Below are positions 6,869 to 13,551 of a DNA stretch of 13,551 bases, piece by piece (position 1 is the first letter of the stretch; every line of letters starts with the position of its first letter). Source of the DNA: VAZQ01 sp036498625 (GTDB lineage Bacteria; Pseudomonadota; Alphaproteobacteria; Rhizobiales; Xanthobacteraceae); contig DASYFD010000187.1 in assembly GCA_036498625.1 (NCBI GenBank), positions 1 to 13,551 on the forward strand, in the 5' to 3' direction. The notes below the pieces were generated by a model that was given only the letters and a program-made list of their open reading frames with translations, was not told the origin of the DNA and searched no databases. The position numbers were made by a program, and so were the translations under genes.

Positions 6869-7093
6869 TCAAGCCGAGGGCGTTGTCTTGGATCGGCTTC
6901 CCTTCTTGGGCTCGGGTTCGCCCTCCGCCGCCTCCTTGGCCAATCGAAGCGCTTTCAGCCGTGCGGTCTTTTCGTGCACGGCGCGACTCTCGGCCTCATA
7001 GTCCCGCATGGCCTTGGCGCCTTCCCGTGCGCGCTCTTCTTTCTTGAAGCTTGCTTCAGCACGGTCCATGACGTCTTTGGAATTCTTCGCCAA
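6869..7093 (-). CDS. Small, highly charged protein (74 aa), unknown function
   Basis: The product is rich in Lys, Arg, Glu and Ala and probably forms one or two long helices (DRAEASFKKEERAREGAKAM, then EKTARLKALRLAKEAAE), with a basic disordered tail (KKGSRSKTTPSA). It has no cysteine, signal peptide or membrane segment. Similar short proteins are, from memory, common in Bradyrhizobium-like genomes, where they are hypothetical or loosely called transcriptional regulators; I cannot verify that here. The start codon is TTG, chosen because a consensus AAGGAG stands 6 bases before it. The next ATG (7069) has no such site. The gene faces the outer-membrane unit and is divergent from dppA, with which it shares a 270-base upstream region. 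Confidence 0.75.
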   Translation of the reverse strand: MAKNSKDVMDRAEASFKKEERAREGAKAMRDYEAESRAVHEKTARLKALRLAKEAAEGEPEPKKGSRSKTTPSA

Positions 7094-7099
7094 TATTGT

Positions 7100-7105
7100 C
7101 TCCTT
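7100..7105 (-). promoter_or_regulatory. Shine-Dalgarno AAGGAG deciding a TTG start
   Basis: A full AAGGAG on the minus strand stands 6 bases before the TTG at 7093. It is the strongest ribosome site in this part of the window and supports the TTG start of the small charged protein over the internal ATG at 7069. Confidence 0.7.
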
Positions 7106-7363
7106 TTCCGGCAGGTCTGTGCCGAGATGTCCCTGGATTGCGGCACCCTCGGGCGGCGCCCGCCTGCTTCAGGGAAGGACTCGAGCACAATAGCGAACTA
7201 TGTATGCACGGGAAATCGTCAAAAGAAGGTTTTTATCGCCAGAATCAAATGCCGGGCCCGGATTGCTGAGGGCAGCCGGGGAGCGCTATCCTTGCGTAAA
7301 GCTGCTGATTGAACCCACGGGCCATTTTTGGGACCGTCGGGTCATGCACAGAGGAGGGCTTCC

Positions 7364-8959
7364 ATGCACGAATTCCGGATTTCGACGGCGCTCTGCATCG
7401 CGGCGCTGCTGAGCGCCACCCCGCTGTCGGCAAAGACGCTGATCTTCTGCTCCGAGGGCAGCCCGGAGAACTTCTATCCGGCCGTCAACACCACCGGCAC
7501 CTCCTTCGACGCGAACAGCCAAATCTACAGCCGCATTGTCGATTTCGACCGCGGCGGCACCACGGTCGTGCCGGGCCTGGCGGAGCGCTGGGACATCTCG
7601 GCGGATGGGACCGTCTACACCTTCCATCTCCGCAAAGGCGTCAAGTGGCAATCCAACCGGCTGTTCAAGCCGACCCGCGACTTCGGCGCCGACGACATCA
7701 TGTTCTCGATCGATCGGCAGTGGAAGGAGACCCATCCCTATTTCAACGTCACCAGCTCGAACCACTCCTATTTCAACGACATGGGTCTGGCGAAGCTGCT
7801 CAAGTCGGTGGAGAAGGTCGACGACCTCACGGTGCGCATCACGCTCAACCAGGCGGAAGCGCCGTTTCTCTCGGATCTGGCGATGGAATACGCCGGCATC
7901 CAGTCGAAGGAATACGCCGACGCGATGATGAAGGCCGGCACTCCGGAGAAGATCGATCAGGAGCCGGTCGGGACCGGCCCGTACTACCTGGTCCAATACC
8001 AGAAGGACGCGATCATCCGCTACCGGGCCTTTGCCGAGTACTGGGGCGGCAAGGCCAAGATCGACGACCTGATCTTCTCGATCACGCCGGACGCCGCCGT
8101 ACGCTGGGCCAAGCTGCAGAAGGGCGAATGCCACGTCATGCCCTATCCGAATCCGGCCGACCTCGATGCCATCCGCAAGAATCCGGCTATCCAGGTCCTG
8201 GAGCAGCCCGGTCTCAACGTCGGCTATCTCGCCTACAACACCACCAAGAAGCCGTTCGACGACGTGCGCGTGCGCAAGGCGCTGAACATGGCCATCAACA
8301 AGAAGGCCATCATCGATGCGGTCTATCTGTCGACCGGCGTCGCGGCGAAGAATCCGATCCCGCCCTCGATGTGGTCGTATAACGACGACGTCAAGGACGA
8401 CCCATTCGATCCGGCGGCGGCCAAGAAGCTTTTGGCCGAGGCCGGCTATCCGAACGGGTTCGAGACCGATCTCTGGGCCATGCCGGTGCAGCGGCCGTAC
8501 AATCCGAACGCCCGCCGGATCGCGGAATTGATGCAATCCGACCTCGCCAAGATCGGGGTCAAGGCCGAGATCAAGAGCTTCGAATGGGGCGAGTACCGCA
8601 AGCGGGCCCAGGAAGGCGAGCATCAGATGGCGCAGCTCGGCTGGACCGGCGACAACGGCGATCCCGACAATTTCCTGCACACGCTCTTGGGCTGCGACGC
8701 GACCAAGAACAACGGCGGCAATATCGCGAAATTCTGCTTCAAACCGTTCGACGACCTGGTCGTGAAGGCGAAGACGGTGACCGGCCAGGCCGAGCGCACC
8801 GAGCTCTACCGCAAAGCCCAGGTGGTCTTCAAGGAGCAGGCGCCCTGGTTCACCATCGCGCATGCGGTGCAGCTAGTGCCGGTGCGCAAGGAGGTGATCG
8901 ACTTCAAGCTGAGCCCGTTCGCGCGGCACACCTTCTACGGCGTCGACATCAAGCAGTGA
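7364..8959 (+). CDS. dppA: Dipeptide ABC transporter, periplasmic binding protein DppA
   Basis: This is a 531-residue family-5 solute-binding protein that captures di/tripeptides in the periplasm and delivers them to DppBC. The signal peptide ends at PLSA/K (residue 23). Similarity to E. coli DppA is strong throughout: KTLIFCSEGSPENFYP, PGLAERWDISADG, YTFHLRKGVKW, SKEYADAMMKAGTPEKID, MPYPNPAD, PGLNVGYLAYN, AMPVQRPYNPNARR, EWGEYRKRA and WTGDNGDPDNF. The four cysteines (29, 256, 444, 458) correspond to the two disulfides of E. coli DppA, and the VQRPYNPNARR and GDNGDPDNF segments, which line the peptide site, are intact. GAGGAGGG at 7351-7358 gives a strong start; no convincing promoter was found in the 270 bases upstream. 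In some rhizobia the homologous system also imports 5-aminolevulinate or haem, so peptide may not be the only substrate. It is the first gene of the operon, followed by a hairpin. Confidence 0.96.
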   Translation: MHEFRISTALCIAALLSATPLSAKTLIFCSEGSPENFYPAVNTTGTSFDANSQIYSRIVDFDRGGTTVVPGLAERWDISADGTVYTFHLRKGVKWQSNRLFKPTRDFGADDIMFSIDRQWKETHPYFNVTSSNHSYFNDMGLAKLLKSVEKVDDLTVRITLNQAEAPFLSDLAMEYAGIQSKEYADAMMKAGTPEKIDQEPVGTGPYYLVQYQKDAIIRYRAFAEYWGGKAKIDDLIFSITPDAAVRWAKLQKGECHVMPYPNPADLDAIRKNPAIQVLEQPGLNVGYLAYNTTKKPFDDVRVRKALNMAINKKAIIDAVYLSTGVAAKNPIPPSMWSYNDDVKDDPFDPAAAKKLLAEAGYPNGFETDLWAMPVQRPYNPNARRIAELMQSDLAKIGVKAEIKSFEWGEYRKRAQEGEHQMAQLGWTGDNGDPDNFLHTLLGCDATKNNGGNIAKFCFKPFDDLVVKAKTVTGQAERTELYRKAQVVFKEQAPWFTIAHAVQLVPVRKEVIDFKLSPFARHTFYGVDIKQ

Positions 8960-8974
8960 CCCGGCCACGCCGGG
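8960..8974 (+). promoter_or_regulatory. Intercistronic hairpin immediately after dppA
   Basis: CCCGGC pairs perfectly with GCCGGG around a 3-base loop (CAC), beginning at the base after the dppA stop codon. No T-run follows. It occupies most of the 36-base gap between dppA and dppB, the only sizeable gap within the operon. Hairpins in this position in binding-protein transport operons often protect the upstream message so that more binding protein than membrane protein is made. That role is inferred here. Confidence 0.5.
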
Positions 8975-8995
8975 GGCGGTAGACGGCGGTCGCTC

Positions 8996-10006
8996 ATGCT
9001 CCGCTTCGTGCTCACCCGCATCGGCATGGTGATCCCGACCTTTGTCGGGATCACGGTGCTGGCCTTCTTTCTCATCCGCCTCGTTCCCGGCGACCCGATC
9101 GAGGCGATGGCCGGCGAGCGCGGCATCGATCCGGTCCGGCACGAGCAGCTGCGGCATGATCTGGGTTTCGACCGGCCGCTGCTCGTCCAGTATGGCGGCT
9201 ATGTGGCGCGCGTCCTGCACGGCGACCTCGGCCGCTCCGTCGTCACGCACGAAGGGGTGCTGTCGGAGTTTACCGAGCTTTTTCCCGCGACCGTCGAGCT
9301 CGGGCTTTGCGCGATGCTGTTCGCGCTGGTCTTCGGCCTGCCGGCCGGCATCGTGGCGGCGGTGCGCAGAAACTCGATCTTCGATCACGGCGTCATGGGG
9401 GTCGCGCTCACCGGCTACTCGATGCCGATCTTCTGGTGGGGCCTGCTGCTGATCCTTCTCTTCTCGGTCCAGCTCGACCTTACCCCCGTTTCCGGCCGCA
9501 TCGCGGTCCAGTATTTCATCGAGCCGGTCACCGGATTGCTACTCATCGACAGTCTCATGTCGGACCAGCAGGGCGCCTTCGCATCGGCCTTGTCGCACAT
9601 GGTTCTGCCCGCCATCGTGCTCGGCACCGTGCCGCTTGCGGTGATCGCGCGCATGACCCGTTCGGCAATGCTGGAGGTGCTGGGCGAGGACTACATCCGC
9701 ACCGCCTGCGCCAAGGGGCTGCCGGCCTACCGCGTGATCTGGGTCCATGCGCTGCGCAATGCCCTCATTCCGATCGTTACCGTGATCGGGTTGCAGATCG
9801 GGGTGCTGTTCACCGGCGCGATCCTGACGGAAACCATCTTTTCCTGGCCGGGAGTCGGCAAGTGGCTGATCGAGGCGATCAATCGCCGCGACTATCCGGT
9901 CCTGCAAGGCGGACTGCTGATGATCGGCATGGTCGTGATGGCGGTCAATCTGCTGGTCGATCTGACCTACGGCCTGATCAATCCGCGCATCAGGCATTCC
10001 CGATGA
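8996..10006 (+). CDS. dppB: Dipeptide ABC transporter permease DppB
   Basis: This is a 336-residue inner-membrane permease, close in length to E. coli DppB (339). The N-terminus MLRFVLTRIGMVIPTFVGIT and the following VPGDPIEAM are typical of the DppB/OppB family. About six membrane segments are seen (around 9-29, 100-122, 134-158, 203-220, 260-280 and 305-325). The cytoplasmic EAA loop that docks on the ATPases is at about 231-260 (EDYIRTACAKGLPAYRVIWVHALRNALIP). The ribosome site is weak, so translation may partly depend on coupling to dppA. The gene ends in an ATGA overlap with dppC. It pairs with DppC to form the channel. Confidence 0.95.
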   Translation: MLRFVLTRIGMVIPTFVGITVLAFFLIRLVPGDPIEAMAGERGIDPVRHEQLRHDLGFDRPLLVQYGGYVARVLHGDLGRSVVTHEGVLSEFTELFPATVELGLCAMLFALVFGLPAGIVAAVRRNSIFDHGVMGVALTGYSMPIFWWGLLLILLFSVQLDLTPVSGRIAVQYFIEPVTGLLLIDSLMSDQQGAFASALSHMVLPAIVLGTVPLAVIARMTRSAMLEVLGEDYIRTACAKGLPAYRVIWVHALRNALIPIVTVIGLQIGVLFTGAILTETIFSWPGVGKWLIEAINRRDYPVLQGGLLMIGMVVMAVNLLVDLTYGLINPRIRHSR

Positions 10007-10914
10007 GCGCCGGGAGCCTCGAGGTCTCCGCGCGGGCGATGCCGGCCGGCGCGCCGCCGCATCCGTTGCGGGAATTCTGGAGCGGCTTTTCCGCCAATCG
10101 TGGCGCGGTCGCCGGATTTGCCGTGATCGTGATGCTGCTGCTGCTCGCGGTTTTCGCCGATGTCATCGCGCCGCATCCGCCGGCCACGACCGACAATGCA
10201 GCGTTCCTGCTGCCGCCCTATTGGCAGGCGGGCGGCTCGTCGCCCTATCTCTTGGGCACCGATGCCATCGGCCGCGACATGCTTTCGCGCCTGATCTACG
10301 GCGCCCGGCTGTCGCTTCTGATCGGGATCGTGGTGGTGACGATCGCGGTCGCCATCGGCACCGCGCTCGGGCTGATTGCCGGGTTCTTCCGCGGGGTGGT
10401 TGAGATCGCGATCCTTCGGCTCATGGACATCCTGCTGACGCTGCCGAGCCTGCTGCTCGCCATCGTGATCGTCGCTATCCTGGGGCCCGGCATGATGAAT
10501 GCGATGCTTGCGGTGGCGGCGGTGGTGCTGCCGCATTATGTGCGCATCGCGCGCGCCGCCGTGATCAGCGAGACCGCCAAGGACTACGTCACCGCCGCCA
10601 AGATCGGCGGCGCCGGCACCTTGCGCCTCATGCTCAAGGAGGTGCTGCCGAATTGCATGGCGCCGCTGATCGTGCAGGCCACGCTTGGAATCTCGACCGC
10701 CATCCTCGATGCGGCCGCGCTCGGATATCTCGGCCTCGGCGCCCAGCCGCCGCTGCCGGAATGGGGCACCATGCTGGCGGATGCGCGCGAGTTCGTGCTG
10801 CGGGCATGGTGGGTCGTCACCTTTCCGGGGCTCATGATCCTGATCGCGGTCATGGCGTTCAATCTCGTCGGCGACGGGCTGCGCGACGCGCTCGATCCGA
10901 AGCTCAAGAGCTGA
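10003..10914 (+). CDS. dppC: Dipeptide ABC transporter permease DppC
   Basis: This is a 303-residue second permease (E. coli DppC is 300). The OppC-type N-terminal domain has its first membrane segment at about 35-54, then LLGTDAIGRDMLSRLIYGARLSL, which is characteristic of the family. Further membrane segments lie around 103-127, 142-161, 166-182, 222-242 and 272-290. The EAA loop is at about 192-221 (AKDYVTAAKIGGAGTLRLMLKEVLPNCMAP), followed by GYLGLGAQPPLPEWGTML. The start overlaps the dppB stop by four bases (ATGA), indicating translational coupling. Only three bases separate its stop from the dppD start. Confidence 0.95.
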   Translation: MSAGSLEVSARAMPAGAPPHPLREFWSGFSANRGAVAGFAVIVMLLLLAVFADVIAPHPPATTDNAAFLLPPYWQAGGSSPYLLGTDAIGRDMLSRLIYGARLSLLIGIVVVTIAVAIGTALGLIAGFFRGVVEIAILRLMDILLTLPSLLLAIVIVAILGPGMMNAMLAVAAVVLPHYVRIARAAVISETAKDYVTAAKIGGAGTLRLMLKEVLPNCMAPLIVQATLGISTAILDAAALGYLGLGAQPPLPEWGTMLADAREFVLRAWWVVTFPGLMILIAVMAFNLVGDGLRDALDPKLKS

Positions 10915-10917
10915 CCC

Positions 10918-11930
<1,013 letters not shown>

Positions 11931-11934
<4 letters not shown>

Positions 11935-12905
11935 GCGCGCTCGTGGTAGCTCGCGGTCTGGAGCGCACCTACCAGGTGGGCGCAAGCCTGCTGGCCGCGC
12001 CAAGCCGGCTGCGGGCGGTGGGCGGGGTCTCGTTCGAGATCATGCCGGGCCGGACGCTCGCGGTGGTCGGGGAATCGGGCTGCGGAAAATCCACGCTGGC
12101 GCGGCTGGTGACCCTGATCGAGAAGCCCTCGGCCGGCACGCTCCGGCTCGACGGAGAGGATGCCATCCACCCGCCGCCGGGCGAGCGCGAGCGGCTGCGC
12201 CGCAGCGTGCAGATGGTGTTTCAGAACCCCCACGGCTCGCTCAATCCGCGCCGCAAGATCGGCGCCATTTTGGAGGAGCCGCTCGCCATCAACACCGATC
12301 TGCCGAAAGCGGAGCGAGCCCGGCAGGCACTTGCCATGATGGCGAAGGTCGGCCTCGCCGCCGAGCACTACGGGCGCTATCCGCACATGCTTTCCGGCGG
12401 CCAGCGGCAGCGGGTCGCCATCGCCCGCGCCCTGATGCTGCGCCCGATGCTGGTGGTCGCCGACGAGCCGGTCTCGGCGCTCGACGTCTCGGTGCAGGCG
12501 CAGGTCTTGAACCTGTTCATGGATATTCAAGCGGAGATGGGGCTCGCCTATCTGTTCATCTCGCACGACCTGGCGGTGGTGGCCCACATCGCCCATGACG
12601 TCATGGTGATGTATCTCGGCCTGGCGATGGAGCAGGGGCCAAGAGAGCTGATGTTCGGGCGGCCGCTGCATCCCTACACGCGGGCGCTGCTCGCCGCGAC
12701 GCCGGGGCTGGCGGTGGCGCGCCGCGCGCAAGCCTTGCCGCAAGGCGAGCTGCCGTCGCCGCTCGATCCGCCCAAAGGCTGCGTGTTCTCGACCCGCTGC
12801 CCGCATGTCGAGCAACGCTGCCGCGACGAGCGGCCCGCGGCGCGCGCGCTGGACGGGCGGCAGGTGGCGTGCCACTTCGCGGAGCGAATAGCGAATAGCG
12901 AATAG
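11931..12905 (+). CDS. dppF: Dipeptide ABC transporter ATPase DppF
   Basis: This is a 324-residue second ATPase (E. coli DppF is 334). Walker A is GESGCGKST (47-55), the Q-loop segment VFQNPHGSLNPRRKIG (96-111), the signature LSGGQRQRVAIARAL (154-168), Walker B LVVADEPVSALD (174-185) and the H-loop ISHDL (210-214). The C-terminal region has the complete cysteine set 284, 290, 297 and 314 (CVFSTRC, QRC, VAC). It forms a heterodimer with DppD that drives import through DppBC. The start overlaps the dppD stop (ATGA), and this is the last gene of the operon. The final residues RIANSE and the TAG stop are encoded by a 7-bp tandem repeat (12884-12904), so the natural C-terminus has probably been replaced or extended by repeat sequence. 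No intrinsic terminator with a T-run follows. Confidence 0.95.
12884..12904 (+). repeat. Tandem heptamer (GCGAATA)x3 at the dppF stop
   Basis: Three perfect copies of GCGAATA occupy 12884-12890, 12891-12897 and 12898-12904. Because 7 is not a multiple of 3, the TAG within the repeat (12889, 12896 and 12903) falls in each of the three plus-strand frames; dppF uses the last. The block covers the final five sense codons plus most of the stop. Confidence 0.85.
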
Positions 12906-12907
12906 GG

Positions 12908-12931
12908 GGAGTGGCCTTATCTACCCACTCC
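12908..12931. other. Imperfect terminator-like hairpin between convergent genes
   Basis: GGAGTGG pairs with CCACTCC across a 10-base loop (CCTTATCTAC), directly after dppF; the second copy of the neighbouring 11-bp repeat offers an alternative partner at 12936-12942. No T-run follows on either strand. It could help 3' end formation for both converging genes, but support is weak. Confidence 0.25.
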
Positions 12932-12945
12932 TCACCCACTCCTCA
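12924..12945. repeat. Tandem 11-bp repeat between dppF and the RND gene
   Basis: Two perfect copies of CCCACTCCTCA stand at 12924-12934 and 12935-12945, followed by the related TCTACTTCTCACTCC, which runs into the stop codon of the minus-strand RND gene. Together with the GCGAATA heptamers, the whole 70-base convergent junction is simple-sequence DNA. Confidence 0.75.
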
Positions 12946-12953
12946 TCTACTTC

Positions 12954-13551
12954 TCACTCCGCCGGGGTCGTCTGCGGCACTCCGGGCGCCGGGGCCCCGC
13001 TCGCCGTCACTCGATGATCGCGACGCACCGTGAAAGAGATCAGCACCGGCATCGCGAGCAGCACGGTGGGGAACTGGAGCATCAGGCCGGCGATGATCGA
13101 CAAGGCCAGCGGCTGCTGGATGCCGGCGCCCGGTCCGATCGCCAGCGCCAGCGGCAGCAGGGTGAAGATCGCCGCCAGGGTGGTCATGGTGATCGGCCGC
13201 AAGCGGTTCTTGCTGGCTTCGCGCAAGGCTTCGTGGGCCGGCATGTGATGCGCGAGCTCGGTATATTCCGAGACATAGAAGATCGCCATCTCGGTCGAGA
13301 TGCCGATGATCATGGTCATGCCCATCAAGGCCGTGATATTGAGCTCGACCCCGGTCACCCAAAGGATCATGAACACCGCGGTGGTGGAGAGGAGCGAGGT
13401 GGCGATGATGATGAGCGGCAGCCAGAACCGCTCGTACAGGAAGGCGAGCAGGATGATCTCGGCGATCAGCGCGGCCATGAACACCTTGGCAAGCCCCGCA
13501 AACGCGATCTGCTGCTGCTTGTAGAGGCCGCCGAACTCGTATTTGACCCCG
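12954..13551 (-). CDS. RND efflux permease, C-terminal part (5' truncated)
   Basis: This is the last 198 residues of a large inner-membrane resistance-nodulation-division transporter; the frame is open to the window edge. It covers about membrane helices 8-12: FMAALIAEIILLAFLY, FWLPLIIIATSLLSTTAVFMIL, LNITALMGMTMIIGISTEMAIFYV, then NRLRPITMTTLAAIFTLLPLALAIG and LALSIIAGLMLQFPTVLLAMPVLI. The RLRPI-MTTL segment is the conserved RND motif before helix 11. Such pumps expel drugs, metals or lipophilic compounds by proton exchange together with a membrane-fusion protein and an outer-membrane channel, here presumably encoded outside the window. In the helix-10 motif, GLSAKNAI of AcrB corresponds to GISTEMAI here, so Glu replaces the proton-relay lysine. 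The substrate class (HAE1 or heavy-metal type) cannot be decided from this fragment. It is convergent with dppF, 48 bases apart. Confidence 0.9.
   Translation of the reverse strand, partial: GVKYEFGGLYKQQQIAFAGLAKVFMAALIAEIILLAFLYERFWLPLIIIATSLLSTTAVFMILWVTGVELNITALMGMTMIIGISTEMAIFYVSEYTELAHHMPAHEALREASKNRLRPITMTTLAAIFTLLPLALAIGPGAGIQQPLALSIIAGLMLQFPTVLLAMPVLISFTVRRDHRVTASGAPAPGVPQTTPAE

Noticed and set aside
7150..7162. CGGGC/GCCCG mini-hairpin upstream of dppA
   Set aside because: It has only a 5-bp stem with a 3-base loop and no T-run; such structures are expected by chance in GC-rich DNA.
7200..7412. 70-residue plus-strand frame before dppA
   Set aside because: It runs into the dppA coding region in another frame and has no motif; the dppA start at 7364 has a strong ribosome site.
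7286..8863. Long minus-strand open frame (525 codons) opposite dppA
   Set aside because: It is an antisense shadow of dppA with no recognisable domain and no matching gene context; the plus-strand frame matches DppA throughout.

Overview
The window is GC-rich chromosomal DNA, densely coding on both strands. It most likely comes from an alphaproteobacterium of the Hyphomicrobiales (Bradyrhizobium or Xanthobacteraceae-like). This is inferred from the outer-membrane protein with the FTWTGFYFGGNAGG motif after its signal peptide, the small charged proteins of a kind I associate with rhizobial genomes, and the protein sequence style. No rRNA, tRNA, CRISPR array, transposase or phage gene is visible.

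Layout. (1) 2-637: the 3' end of a HlyB-like type I secretion ABC transporter, cut by the window edge. (2) 760-3306: a small helical protein gene, a complete chemoreceptor gene, and a small winged-helix gene on the opposite strand. The chemoreceptor gene lies between two diverged direct copies (about 170-180 bp) of the convergent junction between the small-protein gene and the winged-helix gene. (3) 3422-3742: a small uncharacterised protein on the minus strand, then a 466-bp non-coding stretch with a dyad and a leader hairpin. (4) 4209-6715: a likely two-gene outer-membrane unit, an OprP/OprO-type porin followed by an Omp25-like beta-barrel protein, closed by a clear intrinsic terminator. (5) 6869-7093: a small, highly charged protein on the minus strand, starting at TTG. 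(6) 7364-12905: a complete dipeptide ABC import operon, dppABCDF, with tight or overlapping junctions and a hairpin just after the binding-protein gene. (7) 12954-13551: the 3' end of an RND efflux permease gene, convergent with dppF.

How the genes work together. DppA captures di/tripeptides (in some rhizobia the homologous system also imports 5-aminolevulinate or haem) in the periplasm. DppB and DppC form the channel, and DppD and DppF hydrolyse ATP. The porin and the small barrel belong to the outer membrane, and the chemoreceptor senses an unknown periplasmic signal. The rest of the window is a mixture of unrelated envelope functions.

I found no clear new multi-gene system. The most unusual structure is the chemoreceptor gene apparently inserted at, and flanked by duplicates of, a small convergent gene junction. 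Other points worth checking are a missing cluster cysteine in DppD, a glutamate in place of the usual proton-relay lysine in the RND pump, and a heptamer repeat that supplies the dppF stop codon in all three frames.
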